A DNA stretch of 64,000 bases, from the NCBI RefSeq assembly GCF_014873915.1, contig NZ_JADBEJ010000008.1, positions 930,001 through 994,000 of the forward strand. Reading direction: 5' to 3'. The position numbers were made by a program, and so were the translations under genes. How positions within the stretch are numbered: position 1 is the first letter of the stretch; every line of letters starts with the position of its first letter. Origin of the DNA: Amycolatopsis roodepoortensis. Its GTDB lineage: Bacteria; Actinomycetota; Actinomycetes; Mycobacteriales; Pseudonocardiaceae. The notes below the pieces were generated by a model. It saw nothing but the letters and a program-made list of their open reading frames with translations, had not been told where the DNA came from and did not search any database. Shown piece after piece: positions 1 through 7,567 of the stretch.

Positions 1-137
1 GCGGCGGCCGAGTCGCCAACCGTCGCGGAGAGTGACAGGGAGCCCTCCGCAGGCTCCAGTGCAGGCATTTCGGGGAGCAGGGCGTCCACGGTGGCGAGCC
101 GCTCGGCGTGCCCGGCGGCGATCGCGTGGCTATTCAT
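1..137 (-). CDS. 5' part of a minus-strand gene of unknown function (runs off the window)
   Basis: An open frame reads leftward from an ATG at 135-137 to the window edge with no stop (45 codons). The visible N-terminus begins MNSHAIAAGHAERLATVDALL and continues with acidic and Ser-rich residues. Codons are strongly G/C at the third position, as in the neighbours. No domain can be recognised from this short piece. It diverges from the GGDEF/EAL gene at 418, so both promoters must lie in 138-417. Confidence 0.5.
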   Translation of the reverse strand, partial: MNSHAIAAGHAERLATVDALLPEMPALEPAEGSLSLSATVGDSAA

Positions 138-287
138 AGGGCTATTCAAGCCCCTACTCACGGGTCCGCCGGGAACTTCACGAGATTGGCCGGGGCGTGG
201 CGTCAGGTGACTTCCGGTAGTCGGAAGGAACGCGAATAACGCTCCCATTTCACCCCTTGGTCCACGCAGGTCAGCGCGACGCGCCCA

Positions 288-316
288 TTGTTAACCCTGG
301 GGTGATCTCATACTGT
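288..316 (+). promoter_or_regulatory. Possible sigma70-type promoter for the GGDEF/EAL gene; rest of 138-417 empty
   Basis: TTGTTA (288-293) and TACTGT (311-316) are separated by 17 bp, a plausible housekeeping -35/-10 pair about 100 bp upstream of the start at 418. A second TACTGT-like string lies near 349. Nothing else is recognised in 138-417; a BldD operator, often present on c-di-GMP genes in actinomycetes, was looked for and not found. Confidence 0.3.
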
Positions 317-417
317 CTCGAATGGGACTCGGGTACGCCCTCCGGGGTACTGTATTGCCCTCGTCCCCGAGGTCGCGGTAGGACAAGACCGGTTGGGCAG
401 CCGGGAAGGAAGGTCGG

Positions 418-3033
418 ATGCCGGACACGAACGGCAGGCCCGGGAGCGCCGCACAGGCAACAGCGGGCAAGGGAGGCGCCGTTACGGAGGCTCGTACCGA
501 CGAGCGACGGTTCCGCGTCTACACCTTCGCGGTACTCACCATGGGCATCGCCGCCGCGGCCGCGGTCAGCCTCTGGCTGGACTTCGAGGCTTCGGACGAC
601 CTGTTGTGGATCGGGCCGATCCTCGCGCTCGCGTTCCTGCTCGCCGAACAGCTCGGCATCAACGTCGACGTCCGCAGCGGCATCTCGTGGACGATCTCGT
701 TCACCGAGATCCCACTGGTCATCGGATTCTTCGTCGCTCCATTCGAAGTCGTGCTAGCCGCCCATCTCGCGGCGGGCATCGGGACCTTGCTGGCCCGCAA
801 GGTCGCGGGCCGCGTGCTCTACAACGCCGGCGCCTTCCTGCTGGAGATCACCGGCGCGTTCGCTGTGGCAGGGCTGGTGAAGCAGGCCTCCGGCGCCCAC
901 GACATGACCTGGATCGCCGCGCTGGCCGGGACTTTGACCGCGCCGCTGGTCAGCACGCTGCTCGCGCTCGCCGCCGTCCGCGTGCTGCGCCGTCGCATGC
1001 GGGTCAGCACCGCGATCCGCCTGACCGGCCGCATCCTCGTCGTCGGCTTCGTCAACGCTTCGGTCGGTCTTTCCGGATATTTGGTGATTTCCGGGACGCC
1101 GAAGGCCTGGCCGCTCGTCCTGGCCGTGTTCCTCGGGCTCACCGCGCTGTACTGGGCGTACTCGGATCTGCTGCGTGAGCAGCGCGACATGGAAGCGTTG
1201 TCCGACGTCAGCCTGATGGTCGCGCGCTCCGGTCAACAGGCGGCCGCGCGGCCTGCCGGGCGCGCGGACGAACTCGTCGGCGGTGTCGACGTCCGCGAAT
1301 GGGCGACCATCGCCGAACGCATCAAGGACCAGCTCGCCGCCGGCCGCGTCGTGCTGAGGCTTCGACTGGAGCCGAAGGACACCATGCGGATGGTCGTCGC
1401 GGGCGACGAACTGCCGCCCGTCGACCCGGCCGCCGACGACCCGCTGCTGCGCCTGCCCGGCGCGCACGTCCGGCACTTCCGGATCACCGAAGCCAATCCC
1501 GACGTCCGCTCCGCGTTGCTCGACCGCGGCGCGCAGGAGGCGCTGGTCGTCCCGCTGCGCAGCGCGAACCAGCTCCTCGGCGTCGTCGAAGCGCACGACA
1601 GGCTGTCCCGCTGGCGCGGATTCGGCAAGTACGACGTCCAGCTGCTCGGCACGATGGCCAGCCACCTCGCGACGTCGCTGGACAACCGGCGACTCCTCGC
1701 GACCCTGCGCCACGACGCCTACCACGACCCGCTGACCGGCCTGCTCAACCGGCCGGGCTTCCGCCAGGTCGCCAAGGAACCCTTGCGGGAACAGGTCGAC
1801 GCGGTCGTGCTCCGGATCGACCTCGACGTCTTCTCCACCGTCAGCGACGCGCTCGGCTACGTGTGGGCCGACCGGATGGTCATCGCCGCGGGCCGCCGGA
1901 TCCGCGACGCGCTCGGCCCCGACGTCCCGCTCGCCAGGCTCGAAGGCGCGTCCTTCGCGGCGCTCCTCGTCGGCTGCGCGCCGGAACGCGCCCAGGCCGC
2001 CGCGGAACTGCTGCGCGCGGAGCTCGTCGCCCCGTACCCGGTGGACCGGCTCTCCGTCGAAGCCAACGCGATGATCGGCTACGCCACTTCGTCGGCGGAA
2101 GACGACGACCAGGTCGACGTCGACGGGCTCCTGCAGCGCGCCGACGTCGCAGTCCGCGCCACGAAGGGCGGCGAAGAGGTCCGCGGCTACATGGCCAGCA
2201 TGGGCCAGATCTTCATGCGCCGGTTCCAGATGGTCACGCAGTTCCGGCAGTCGCTGGAAGAAGGCCAGCTGAGCGTCCATTACCAGCCGAAGATCACCTT
2301 GCCGAACCGGCAGATCCAAGGCGTCGAGGCGCTCGTGCGCTGGGTGCATCCGGAGTTCGGCAGGCTCGGGCCCGACGAGTTCGTCCCGGCGATCGAAGCC
2401 GCCGGCCTCATCGGCGTCCTGACGTCGTTCGTGCTCGAAGAGTCGTTGAAGCGTGTGCGCAAATGGCTCGACGAAGGCCTGCGCATCTCCGCCGCGGTGA
2501 ACCTCTCGGTGCGGAACCTGGCCGACGAGGACTTCCCGACGAAGGTCGCGCGCGAACTCGACCGCTTCGGCATCCCGCCGGAACTGCTCACCTTCGAACT
2601 CACCGAGTCCGGTGTGATGTCCGACCCGCAGAAGGCGCTGCCGATCCTGCGGGAGCTGCACTCGCTGGGCATCGTGCTCGCCGTCGACGACTTCGGCACC
2701 GGCTACTCGTCGCTGGCGTACCTGCGGCAGCTCCCGGTCGACCAGGTCAAGATCGACAAGAGCTTCGTCCTCGGCATGGGCACCGACCTCGGCGACCTCG
2801 CCGTCGTGCGCTCCATCGTCGAGCTGGGCCACTCGCTCGGCCTCACGGTCGTGGCGGAGGGCGTCGAGGAGGACGTCGCGCGGGATCAGCTCGAAGCGAT
2901 GGGCTGCGACGTGGCGCAGGGCTACCTCATCTCGCGGCCGCTGCCGGAGGACCGTCTGGAGGCGTGGCTGCAGGCGCGCACGGCGCGTTCGCCCGGACGC
3001 CACTCCGAGACCGTCCTTACCCTGCTGACCTGA
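418..3033 (+). CDS. Membrane-anchored GGDEF/EAL protein, probable c-di-GMP phosphodiesterase
   Basis: This 871-aa protein probably breaks down cyclic di-GMP at the membrane. After a hydrophilic start come about eight hydrophobic segments (roughly residues 35-250), a GAF-like linker (about 290-425), a GGDEF-type domain (about 433-600) and a C-terminal EAL domain. The EAL catalytic signature is intact: E637-A638-L639 in VEALVRW and D757-D758 in DDFGTGYSSL. The GGDEF signature is degenerate: the motif position near residue 509 reads EGASF, so diguanylate cyclase activity is unlikely and the domain may only bind GTP or dimerise. The ATG at 418 follows GGAAGGAAGG. The gene stands alone, with a divergent gene upstream and tRNA genes downstream. 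Domain assignment is firm; direction of activity is inferred from the motifs. Confidence 0.9.
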   Translation: MPDTNGRPGSAAQATAGKGGAVTEARTDERRFRVYTFAVLTMGIAAAAAVSLWLDFEASDDLLWIGPILALAFLLAEQLGINVDVRSGISWTISFTEIPLVIGFFVAPFEVVLAAHLAAGIGTLLARKVAGRVLYNAGAFLLEITGAFAVAGLVKQASGAHDMTWIAALAGTLTAPLVSTLLALAAVRVLRRRMRVSTAIRLTGRILVVGFVNASVGLSGYLVISGTPKAWPLVLAVFLGLTALYWAYSDLLREQRDMEALSDVSLMVARSGQQAAARPAGRADELVGGVDVREWATIAERIKDQLAAGRVVLRLRLEPKDTMRMVVAGDELPPVDPAADDPLLRLPGAHVRHFRITEANPDVRSALLDRGAQEALVVPLRSANQLLGVVEAHDRLSRWRGFGKYDVQLLGTMASHLATSLDNRRLLATLRHDAYHDPLTGLLNRPGFRQVAKEPLREQVDAVVLRIDLDVFSTVSDALGYVWADRMVIAAGRRIRDALGPDVPLARLEGASFAALLVGCAPERAQAAAELLRAELVAPYPVDRLSVEANAMIGYATSSAEDDDQVDVDGLLQRADVAVRATKGGEEVRGYMASMGQIFMRRFQMVTQFRQSLEEGQLSVHYQPKITLPNRQIQGVEALVRWVHPEFGRLGPDEFVPAIEAAGLIGVLTSFVLEESLKRVRKWLDEGLRISAAVNLSVRNLADEDFPTKVARELDRFGIPPELLTFELTESGVMSDPQKALPILRELHSLGIVLAVDDFGTGYSSLAYLRQLPVDQVKIDKSFVLGMGTDLGDLAVVRSIVELGHSLGLTVVAEGVEEDVARDQLEAMGCDVAQGYLISRPLPEDRLEAWLQARTARSPGRHSETVLTLLT

Positions 3034-3070
3034 GGTTTTGCGGTAACGTACCCCCCTGTTCCAGCCGCCC

Positions 3071-3102
3071 GCGAGGACTTGCTAATCTTTCCAAGTCCTC
3101 GC
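3071..3102 (+). terminator. 10-bp inverted repeat between the EAL gene and tRNA-Thr
   Basis: GCGAGGACTT (3071-3080) and AAGTCCTCGC (3093-3102) are perfect inverted repeats with a 12-nt loop, 38 bp after the EAL stop and 10 bp before tRNA-Thr. There is no U-tract, and the loop contains TAATCT, a possible -10 element. It could be a rho-independent-like terminator, a tRNA-precursor processing hairpin or an operator. Confidence 0.4.
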
Positions 3103-3112
3103 GAGAGGCAAG

Positions 3113-3185
3113 GCCCCTTTAGCTCAGTCGGCAGAGCGTTTCCATGGTAAGGAAAAGGTCTACGGTTCGATTCCGTAAAGGGGCT
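3113..3185 (+). tRNA. tRNA-Thr (anticodon GGT)
   Basis: A complete 73-nt cloverleaf. The acceptor arms GCCCCTT / AAGGGGC pair perfectly, the D arm is GCTC/GAGC, the anticodon stem is TTTCC/GGAAA with loop ATGGTAA, and the T arm is TACGG/CCGTA with loop TTCGATT. Anticodon GGT reads ACC/ACU. CCA is not encoded. It sits 49 bp before tRNA-Met and probably shares its transcript. Confidence 0.97.
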
Positions 3186-3234
3186 CAGAACTTCAGCCGC
3201 GTCACGCAAGCGTGTCGCGGCCAGGTTCATGTAA

Positions 3235-3307
3235 GGCGGTGTAGCTCAGCTGGCAGAGCAAGCGGCTCATAATCGCTGTGTCGCCGGTTCAAGTCCGGCC
3301 ACCGCTA
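3235..3307 (+). tRNA. tRNA-Met (anticodon CAT), elongator type
   Basis: A 73-nt cloverleaf: acceptor GGCGGTG / CACCGCT (one G-U at the tip), D arm GCTC/GAGC, anticodon stem AGCGG/TCGCT with loop CTCATAA, T arm GCCGG/CCGGC with loop TTCAAGT. The terminal acceptor pair and the lack of three G-C pairs in the anticodon stem argue for elongator rather than initiator. CCA is not encoded. rpmG starts 46 bp downstream. Confidence 0.95.
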
Positions 3308-3352
3308 CGCGGTAATCCTGGGTATCCCAGGCCTAGTAGAGAAGGAAATGCT

Positions 3353-3517
3353 GTGGCTGCCACTGACGTGCGACCGAAGATCACGCTCGCGTGTGAGGAG
3401 TGCAAGCACCGCAACTACATCACCAAGAAGAACCGGCGCAACAACCCGGATCGCCTGGAGATGAAGAAGTTCTGCCCGAACTGCGGTACGCACCGGACTC
3501 ACAAAGAGACCCGCTGA
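3353..3517 (+). CDS. rpmG: 50S ribosomal protein L33, zinc-binding form
   Basis: This 54-aa protein of the large subunit has two CxxC knuckles, CEEC near residue 17 and CPNC near residue 42, which mark the zinc-containing (C+) paralogue. The GTG at 3353 is preferred over upstream in-frame codons because it follows GAAGGA and gives the family's usual start AATDVRPKI. It follows two tRNA genes and precedes hadA, the order known from mycobacteria and relatives. Confidence 0.96.
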   Translation: MAATDVRPKITLACEECKHRNYITKKNRRNNPDRLEMKKFCPNCGTHRTHKETR

Positions 3518-3542
3518 GCGTCTAGCGGTTCTACCTGTCTCA

Positions 3543-3582
3543 CCCGAAGCCGTCCTGGTCACCAGGGCGGCTTCGGGTTTTT
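3543..3582 (+). terminator. Strong rho-independent terminator after rpmG
   Basis: A 16-bp stem (3543-3558 with 3562-3577, one G-U pair) closes a 3-nt loop and is followed by TTTTT (3578-3582). It ends the tRNA-rpmG transcript 22 bp before the hadA start. Confidence 0.9.
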
Positions 3583-3604
3583 CCGGGTTCGGTAGCCTGC
3601 CCGG

Positions 3605-4054
3605 GTGGCCTTGGACCAGTCGTTCACCGGGCGGGTGTACCCGCCGACCAGTACCTATGAAGTGAGTCGCGAGAAGATCCGGGAGTTCGCCGACGCGCTC
3701 GGCGACGCGAACCCGCTCTACCGCGACACCGAAGCGGCGAAGGCGGCCGGCTACCCCGACGTCATCGCGCCGCCGACGTTCCTGACGATCATCAACCTCG
3801 CCTCGATCAACGCGATCGTCTCGGACCCCGAGCTGGGTCTCGACTATTCGCGGATGGTCCACGGCGACCAGCGGTTCACCTACACGCGGCCGGTGCACGC
3901 GGGCGACGTCCTGTCGCTCACCACGTACATCGACAACATCATGACCCGCGCCGGGAACGACTTCATCAACCTGCGCGCCGAGATCTCCGGCGCCGACGGC
4001 GGCCCGATCGCCACCACGAACGCCCAGCTCGTGGTCCGAGGGGAGGACGCGTGA
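3605..4054 (+). CDS. hadA: (3R)-hydroxyacyl-ACP dehydratase subunit HadA (MaoC N-terminal-like)
   Basis: A 149-aa hotdog-fold protein matching the MaoC-N type subunit HadA. In mycobacteria HadA pairs with HadB in the FAS-II dehydratase that removes water from 3-hydroxyacyl-ACP. At the position of the catalytic motif it reads GDANPLY, with Tyr in place of the catalytic His, consistent with HadA shaping the acyl channel while HadB is catalytic. The GTG at 3605 gives MALDQSFTGR. The stop overlaps the hadB start by 4 bp (GTGA), so the two are translationally coupled. Substrate chain length cannot be read from sequence. Confidence 0.88.
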   Translation: MALDQSFTGRVYPPTSTYEVSREKIREFADALGDANPLYRDTEAAKAAGYPDVIAPPTFLTIINLASINAIVSDPELGLDYSRMVHGDQRFTYTRPVHAGDVLSLTTYIDNIMTRAGNDFINLRAEISGADGGPIATTNAQLVVRGEDA

Positions 4055-4455
4055 GCACGTTCACCGCCGGGGAAGAACTGACCCCGCTGACCATCGACGT
4101 CACCCGCGACCAGCTGGTGCGCTACGCCGGCGCCTCGCTGGACTTCAACCCCATCCACTGGAACGAGGCCTTCGCCAAGGAGGTCGGGCTGCCCGACGTC
4201 ATCGCGCACGGGATGCTGACCATGGCGCTCGGGGCGCGGCTCGTCACCGACTGGCTCGGCGACCCCGGCCGTCTCGTCGACTACTTCGCGCGCTTCACGC
4301 GCCCCGTGGTCGTGCCGAACGACGGCGCGGCGACGATCGAGTTCACCGGGAAGGTCGCCGTGGTCAACGACGACGGCACCGCCCGCGTCGACATCACCGC
4401 CAAGTTCGAGGGCAAGGCCGTCCTGGGCAAGGCGCAGGCGGTCGTCCGCATCTGA
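4051..4455 (+). CDS. hadB: (3R)-hydroxyacyl-ACP dehydratase catalytic subunit HadB (MaoC family)
   Basis: A 134-aa MaoC/hydratase-2 protein. The motif ASLDFNPIHWNEAFA supplies the catalytic pair D31 and H36. With HadA it should form the heterodimeric dehydratase of a type II fatty acid elongation system. The GTG start overlaps the hadA stop. A hadC gene, which follows hadB in mycobacteria, is absent: the next gene is on the other strand and encodes an SGNH hydrolase. A role in mycolic acid synthesis is therefore unlikely; ordinary or specialised acyl elongation is the inference. Confidence 0.9.
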   Translation: MSTFTAGEELTPLTIDVTRDQLVRYAGASLDFNPIHWNEAFAKEVGLPDVIAHGMLTMALGARLVTDWLGDPGRLVDYFARFTRPVVVPNDGAATIEFTGKVAVVNDDGTARVDITAKFEGKAVLGKAQAVVRI

Positions 4456-4464
4456 CCTCAGGGG

Positions 4465-4531
4465 GAGCAAGGGACCTTTGCTATCGCTCGCTTAGCATGC
4501 CTAAGTAAGTGAGAGCAAAGGTCCCTTGCTC
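4465..4531. terminator. 18-bp perfect inverted repeat with a nested palindrome, bidirectional terminator
   Basis: Arms 4465-4482 and 4514-4531 are perfect 18-bp complements (left arm GAGCAAGGGACCTTTGCT). The 31-nt loop contains a smaller dyad, CTTAG/CTAAG. It lies between the convergent hadB and SGNH hydrolase genes, 10 bp after one stop and touching the stop codon of the other, so it can end both transcripts. It is unrelated to the window's 30-bp palindrome family. Confidence 0.75.
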
Positions 4532-5472
4532 TACGTGAGCTTGAGCAGCTTCTCGATGACCTCCGCCATCCCCTCCGCACCCCGTGCGTTCGGATGCAGC
4601 GGCGCCGCGGGCACGGAAGGAGCGGGGCCTTCGACCCAGCGCCGGTTCGCGGCGCTGCACATGTCCCGCCCCTTACTCGCTGTCGACATGTCGGCGAAGC
4701 CCGCTTCGTGCTCCTTCGCCGTCTCCTCCAACGCCTCGTTCAGTCGCTTCAGCGAGTCGCGGAAGTAGGCCACGTCGCCCGCGCCGACCGGCAGGACCGG
4801 CCAGCAAGCGGCGTCGTCGTCCGGAAGCACCGTCGGGTACCCCACGACCACGATGCGTGCCGAAGGGGCCTTCGAGCGGATCTGGTCCAGAATCCCGCCG
4901 AGCCTGTCCGCCGCGGCGGCGATCCGCTCGGCCAGCTGGTCGCGCCCGCCCGCGGTCAGCTGGGTCTTGCAGGGCGAAGCGGTCTGCACCTGAGTCGCGC
5001 ACTGGCTCGCGAAGCCGACGAAGCCCACGTCGTTGCCGCCGATCCCGACGGTCACCAGAGTCGTATCGGCGTCGATCACGTCGAGCTGCGGAGCGTTCGT
5101 GCCGTCCCGGGTCTTCTGCTCGCCGGTGAGGTGTCCGGTCGTGGCGCCACCGCAGCTGGCGTCGACGAACTCGGCCGGACGCAGCTTCGCGGCGAGCAGG
5201 CTCGGGTAGTTGTTGTCCGAGCGGTCGCAGCCCGGCGGCTCGCCCACAGGCCGCCCGGTGCCCGGCGAAGACGTGTAGGAATCGCCCAGCGCCACGTACC
5301 GGCCCGCGCCGTCCGAAGTGGTGACTCCCGCTGGTGTCACCGAGGTCCCGCGCTCCCACAGGTGATACGCGATCCCCAGGACGGACAGCACGATCACCAG
5401 GAAGAGGCAGCCGCCGCCCGTTCTTCGCCGCGTCACTCGTTCGTTGTACGCGACCTGGGTCACATTTGTCAT
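4531..5472 (-). CDS. Membrane-anchored or secreted SGNH/GDSL-type hydrolase
   Basis: This 313-aa protein has one N-terminal hydrophobic segment (about residues 22-39) and then an SGNH esterase/lipase domain. Block I is GDSYTSSPGTG with nucleophile Ser65. Block II is CGGATT, block III GGNDVGF, and block V PLHPN near the C-terminus supplies the catalytic His. Six cysteines after the membrane segment suggest disulfides and an extracytoplasmic site, as in Streptomyces SGNH lipases. Natural substrate is unknown; lipid or acyl esters are likely. The ATG at 5472 is taken; a later start before the membrane segment cannot be excluded. It converges with hadB. Confidence 0.85.
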   Translation of the reverse strand: MTNVTQVAYNERVTRRRTGGGCLFLVIVLSVLGIAYHLWERGTSVTPAGVTTSDGAGRYVALGDSYTSSPGTGRPVGEPPGCDRSDNNYPSLLAAKLRPAEFVDASCGGATTGHLTGEQKTRDGTNAPQLDVIDADTTLVTVGIGGNDVGFVGFASQCATQVQTASPCKTQLTAGGRDQLAERIAAAADRLGGILDQIRSKAPSARIVVVGYPTVLPDDDAACWPVLPVGAGDVAYFRDSLKRLNEALEETAKEHEAGFADMSTASKGRDMCSAANRRWVEGPAPSVPAAPLHPNARGAEGMAEVIEKLLKLT

Positions 5473-5581
5473 CGGTCCGCTCGTCGGTGAACGACGCGTG
5501 AACGGGTGATCTCCGGTTGCCTGAGACGTGGATCACGTTCAAGGTGGTGCGCGTAGTTGCCCCGAGGAAAGGCGAAATCAC

Positions 5582-5797
5582 GTGAGCCTGAACCTGAACA
5601 AGCTGGTCGACAAGGCGTGGGAGGACAAGGGCATCAACGAGGTGCTGGATGCTCCGCCGTCCGCGCTCGAGGGCCTGACCAAGAAGCACGACGAACTCCT
5701 CGCCGAGCTCAAGATCAAGACCATCCGGGACCTCGGCAACTGGAAGTACGCGGCGAAGGCCCACGCGCTCGTCCAGCTCGCCGACGGCGAATCCTGA
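5582..5797 (+). CDS. Small conserved-looking protein with a helical, HhH-like C-terminus
   Basis: A 71-aa protein starting at GTG 5582, 11 bp after GAGGAAAGG. It begins SLNLNKLVDKAWEDKGINEV and contains TIRDLGNWKYAAKAHALVQ, which resembles a helix-hairpin-helix or SAP-like fold. A longer frame from 5528 has no ribosome site. No signal peptide or membrane segment. It is divergent from the SGNH hydrolase and ends in a bidirectional terminator. I do not recognise the family; a nucleic-acid or protein-binding role is a guess. Confidence 0.7.
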   Translation: MSLNLNKLVDKAWEDKGINEVLDAPPSALEGLTKKHDELLAELKIKTIRDLGNWKYAAKAHALVQLADGES

Positions 5798-5802
5798 CCC
5801 GT

Positions 5803-5837
5803 TGAGGGCCCTTCCCGGCGAACGGGGAGGGCCCTCA
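5803..5837. terminator. Bidirectional hairpin terminator
   Basis: A 15-bp stem (5803-5817 with 5823-5837, one G-U) closes a 5-nt loop between convergent genes. Its right arm contains the stop codon of the LLM oxidoreductase gene, so it can only act on the rightward transcript in full, and on the leftward one at the very end of translation. Confidence 0.75.
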
Positions 5838-6731
5838 GCCGCGGGGGACGAGGTCGCGCAGCTCGGCCGCGAGATCGAGGGCGTGGTCCACGTCCCGCGC
5901 GAGGTAGTGCGGGTCGACGAAGGCTTCGGCGATCCCGGTCTCGGCGGCCGCCTTCAGCTGCGCGGCGACGTCTTGGAGATCGGTTCCGGGCTTGGGGTTG
6001 ATCCGCAGGACCCGCCGCAACGTGCCGGGGTCGCGGCCCGCCTTCTCGGCCGAGCTCACCACGGTCTGCCAGAGCTTCGCCAGATACGGCGCGGGCAGCC
6101 CCGCGGGAAGCCAGCCGTCCGCGCGGCGGCCGACGCGGTCCAGCGCCACCGGCGACAGCCCGCCCAGCAGCACCGGCGGATGCGGGCTCTGCGCCGGTCG
6201 CAATCCCACCTTCGTCGCCGGGATCCGCCAGCGTTCGCCTTCGTGCTCGACCGGGTCCCCGGTCCAGAACTTCCGGAGGACGTCGAGAAGCTCCTCCAGT
6301 TGCGCGCCACGCCCCTTCCAGGGCGTGCCCGTCGCCGTGTACTCGTCGCGAAGCCAGCCGATGCCCAGGCCGACGTCCAGGCGGCCACCGCTCACCTGAT
6401 CCAGTGAGGTGAGCATCCGGGCGAGCACGACGGCCGGATAGACCGTTCCGGTGAGCGTGCTGGTGCCCAGCCGGACCTTGTTCGTGACGCTCGCGGCGAC
6501 GGTCAGCAGGATCAGCGGATCGCCGAAGGTGACGAACTCGGGCGGGTACGGTCGTTCCGGCGTGCCGCCGGGGTAGAAGTCCGACGGCGACACCGGGGCC
6601 AGCACCCGATCCCCGACCCACAAGGACTCGTACCCGAGCTCCTCGGCGGCCGCGGCGAAACCGGTGACGGCGTCCAGCGACGCGAGGGGGCCGTACTGCG
6701 GAAGGGCGATTCCCAGGCGCATCACGGTCAC
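5835..6731 (-). CDS. F420-dependent LLM-class oxidoreductase (luciferase-like)
   Basis: A 298-aa TIM-barrel flavin/F420 oxidoreductase of the luciferase-like monooxygenase family. It opens MRLGIALPQYGPLASLD and carries the family motifs ELGYESLWVGDRV, VRLGTSTLTG, SGGRLDVGLGIGW and HPPVLLGG. The family usually reduces or oxygenates small metabolites using reduced F420 or FMN; the substrate here is unknown. The GTG at 6731 overlaps the upstream gene's stop by 4 bp; an ATG nine bases on (6722) is an alternative. Its translation is probably coupled to the aminotransferase relic upstream. Confidence 0.9.
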   Translation of the reverse strand: MTVMRLGIALPQYGPLASLDAVTGFAAAAEELGYESLWVGDRVLAPVSPSDFYPGGTPERPYPPEFVTFGDPLILLTVAASVTNKVRLGTSTLTGTVYPAVVLARMLTSLDQVSGGRLDVGLGIGWLRDEYTATGTPWKGRGAQLEELLDVLRKFWTGDPVEHEGERWRIPATKVGLRPAQSPHPPVLLGGLSPVALDRVGRRADGWLPAGLPAPYLAKLWQTVVSSAEKAGRDPGTLRRVLRINPKPGTDLQDVAAQLKAAAETGIAEAFVDPHYLARDVDHALDLAAELRDLVPRG

Positions 6732-7255
6732 CGTGCTTCCGCGAACAGAGGACGCATCGTGGTGATCCCTTCGGCGAGATCGTTTTCGTCCACCGCATAG
6801 GAAATCCGGAGGTCTCCCGGCGTCCCGAACGCCTCATCGGCCGCGCGCACTCCGCGAATTTCCTTGCCTGGCAGGAATTTCATCGGTGGGTAGACGTAAA
6901 AAGCGCCGAGTGGCACGGGAGTTTCCACATCCGGGACCATCTCGTCGGTGACGACCCTGAGACCGTTTTCGTGTGCCCAGCGCCCGATCGCCTCGACCCG
7001 CTCGCGCGGGTACACCGCGCCGGACGGCGACTCGAACAGCAACACCTCGTCGCCGGGGTCGAGCAGCGTCGCGAACGCCGAGTGGACCGCCTGCTCCGGG
7101 AGCCCGCCCTCGGCCGGCTGCCCGGCGCCGAATCCGATCACCGGACGACCCCGCGCCTTGAGCTCCCGGGCCTTCGCATCGACCGCCGGCGTGATGCCGC
7201 CGACGCGAGCCGAGACGCGGCCGGCCGTCGAAGGCGAGGGTGCGGGAGCGCTCAT
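6728..7255 (-). pseudogene. Aspartate aminotransferase relic with several in-frame deletions
   Basis: A 175-aa frame clearly derived from a class I PLP aminotransferase of about 400 aa. Recognisable pieces in the right order are SARVGGITPAVDAKARELKA, GRPVIGFGAGQP, GGLPE, LDPGDEV, SPSGAVYPRE, GRWAHENGL, VTDEM, GAFYVYP, KEIRG, EAFGTPGDLRISYA. At least five blocks are missing, including the whole region with the PLP-binding lysine (the family's SKTYAMTGWR stretch). Despite this the frame is open from ATG 7255 to the stop overlapping the LLM gene. It cannot be an active aminotransferase. An intact aspC lies beside tRNA-Trp-secE in related genera, so this is probably the ancestral gene in decay, perhaps kept open because the downstream gene is coupled to it. 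Confidence 0.8.
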
Positions 7256-7339
7256 GGCGACATCGTGGCACGATCATGGGGTCGGCCGTGGGGGAGTTTC
7301 CCCGCGGAAGGCTGCTCCGCGCCGCTTTGAGGGGCGCGG

Positions 7340-7370
7340 TTGCGAAGCTGTTCGGGGGTTGCCGTAGACT
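7340..7370 (+). promoter_or_regulatory. Possible promoter of the tRNA-Trp/secE transcript
   Basis: TAGACT (7365-7370) is a good actinobacterial -10 element, identical to the one proposed for rpoB. TTGCGA (7340-7345) lies 19 bp upstream, longer than ideal. The site is about 90 bp before tRNA-Trp. Confidence 0.4.
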
Positions 7371-7461
7371 TCTGGTCTCGGAACGCACTACGGTCATCCC
7401 CGCCACGGCGGTGGGGACGATGGAATGCGTCCTCGGGAGCTCCAGAGCATCGGGGTTCCAA

Positions 7462-7534
<73 letters not shown>

Positions 7535-7567
7535 CGTTAGCGAACTGGTGAAGGCGGAGGAGTGGTC

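Noticed and set aside
754..3003. Minus-strand 749-aa frame opposite the GGDEF/EAL gene
   Set aside because: Mirror of a real gene in high-GC DNA: Arg/His/Asp-rich, no domain, no ribosome site.
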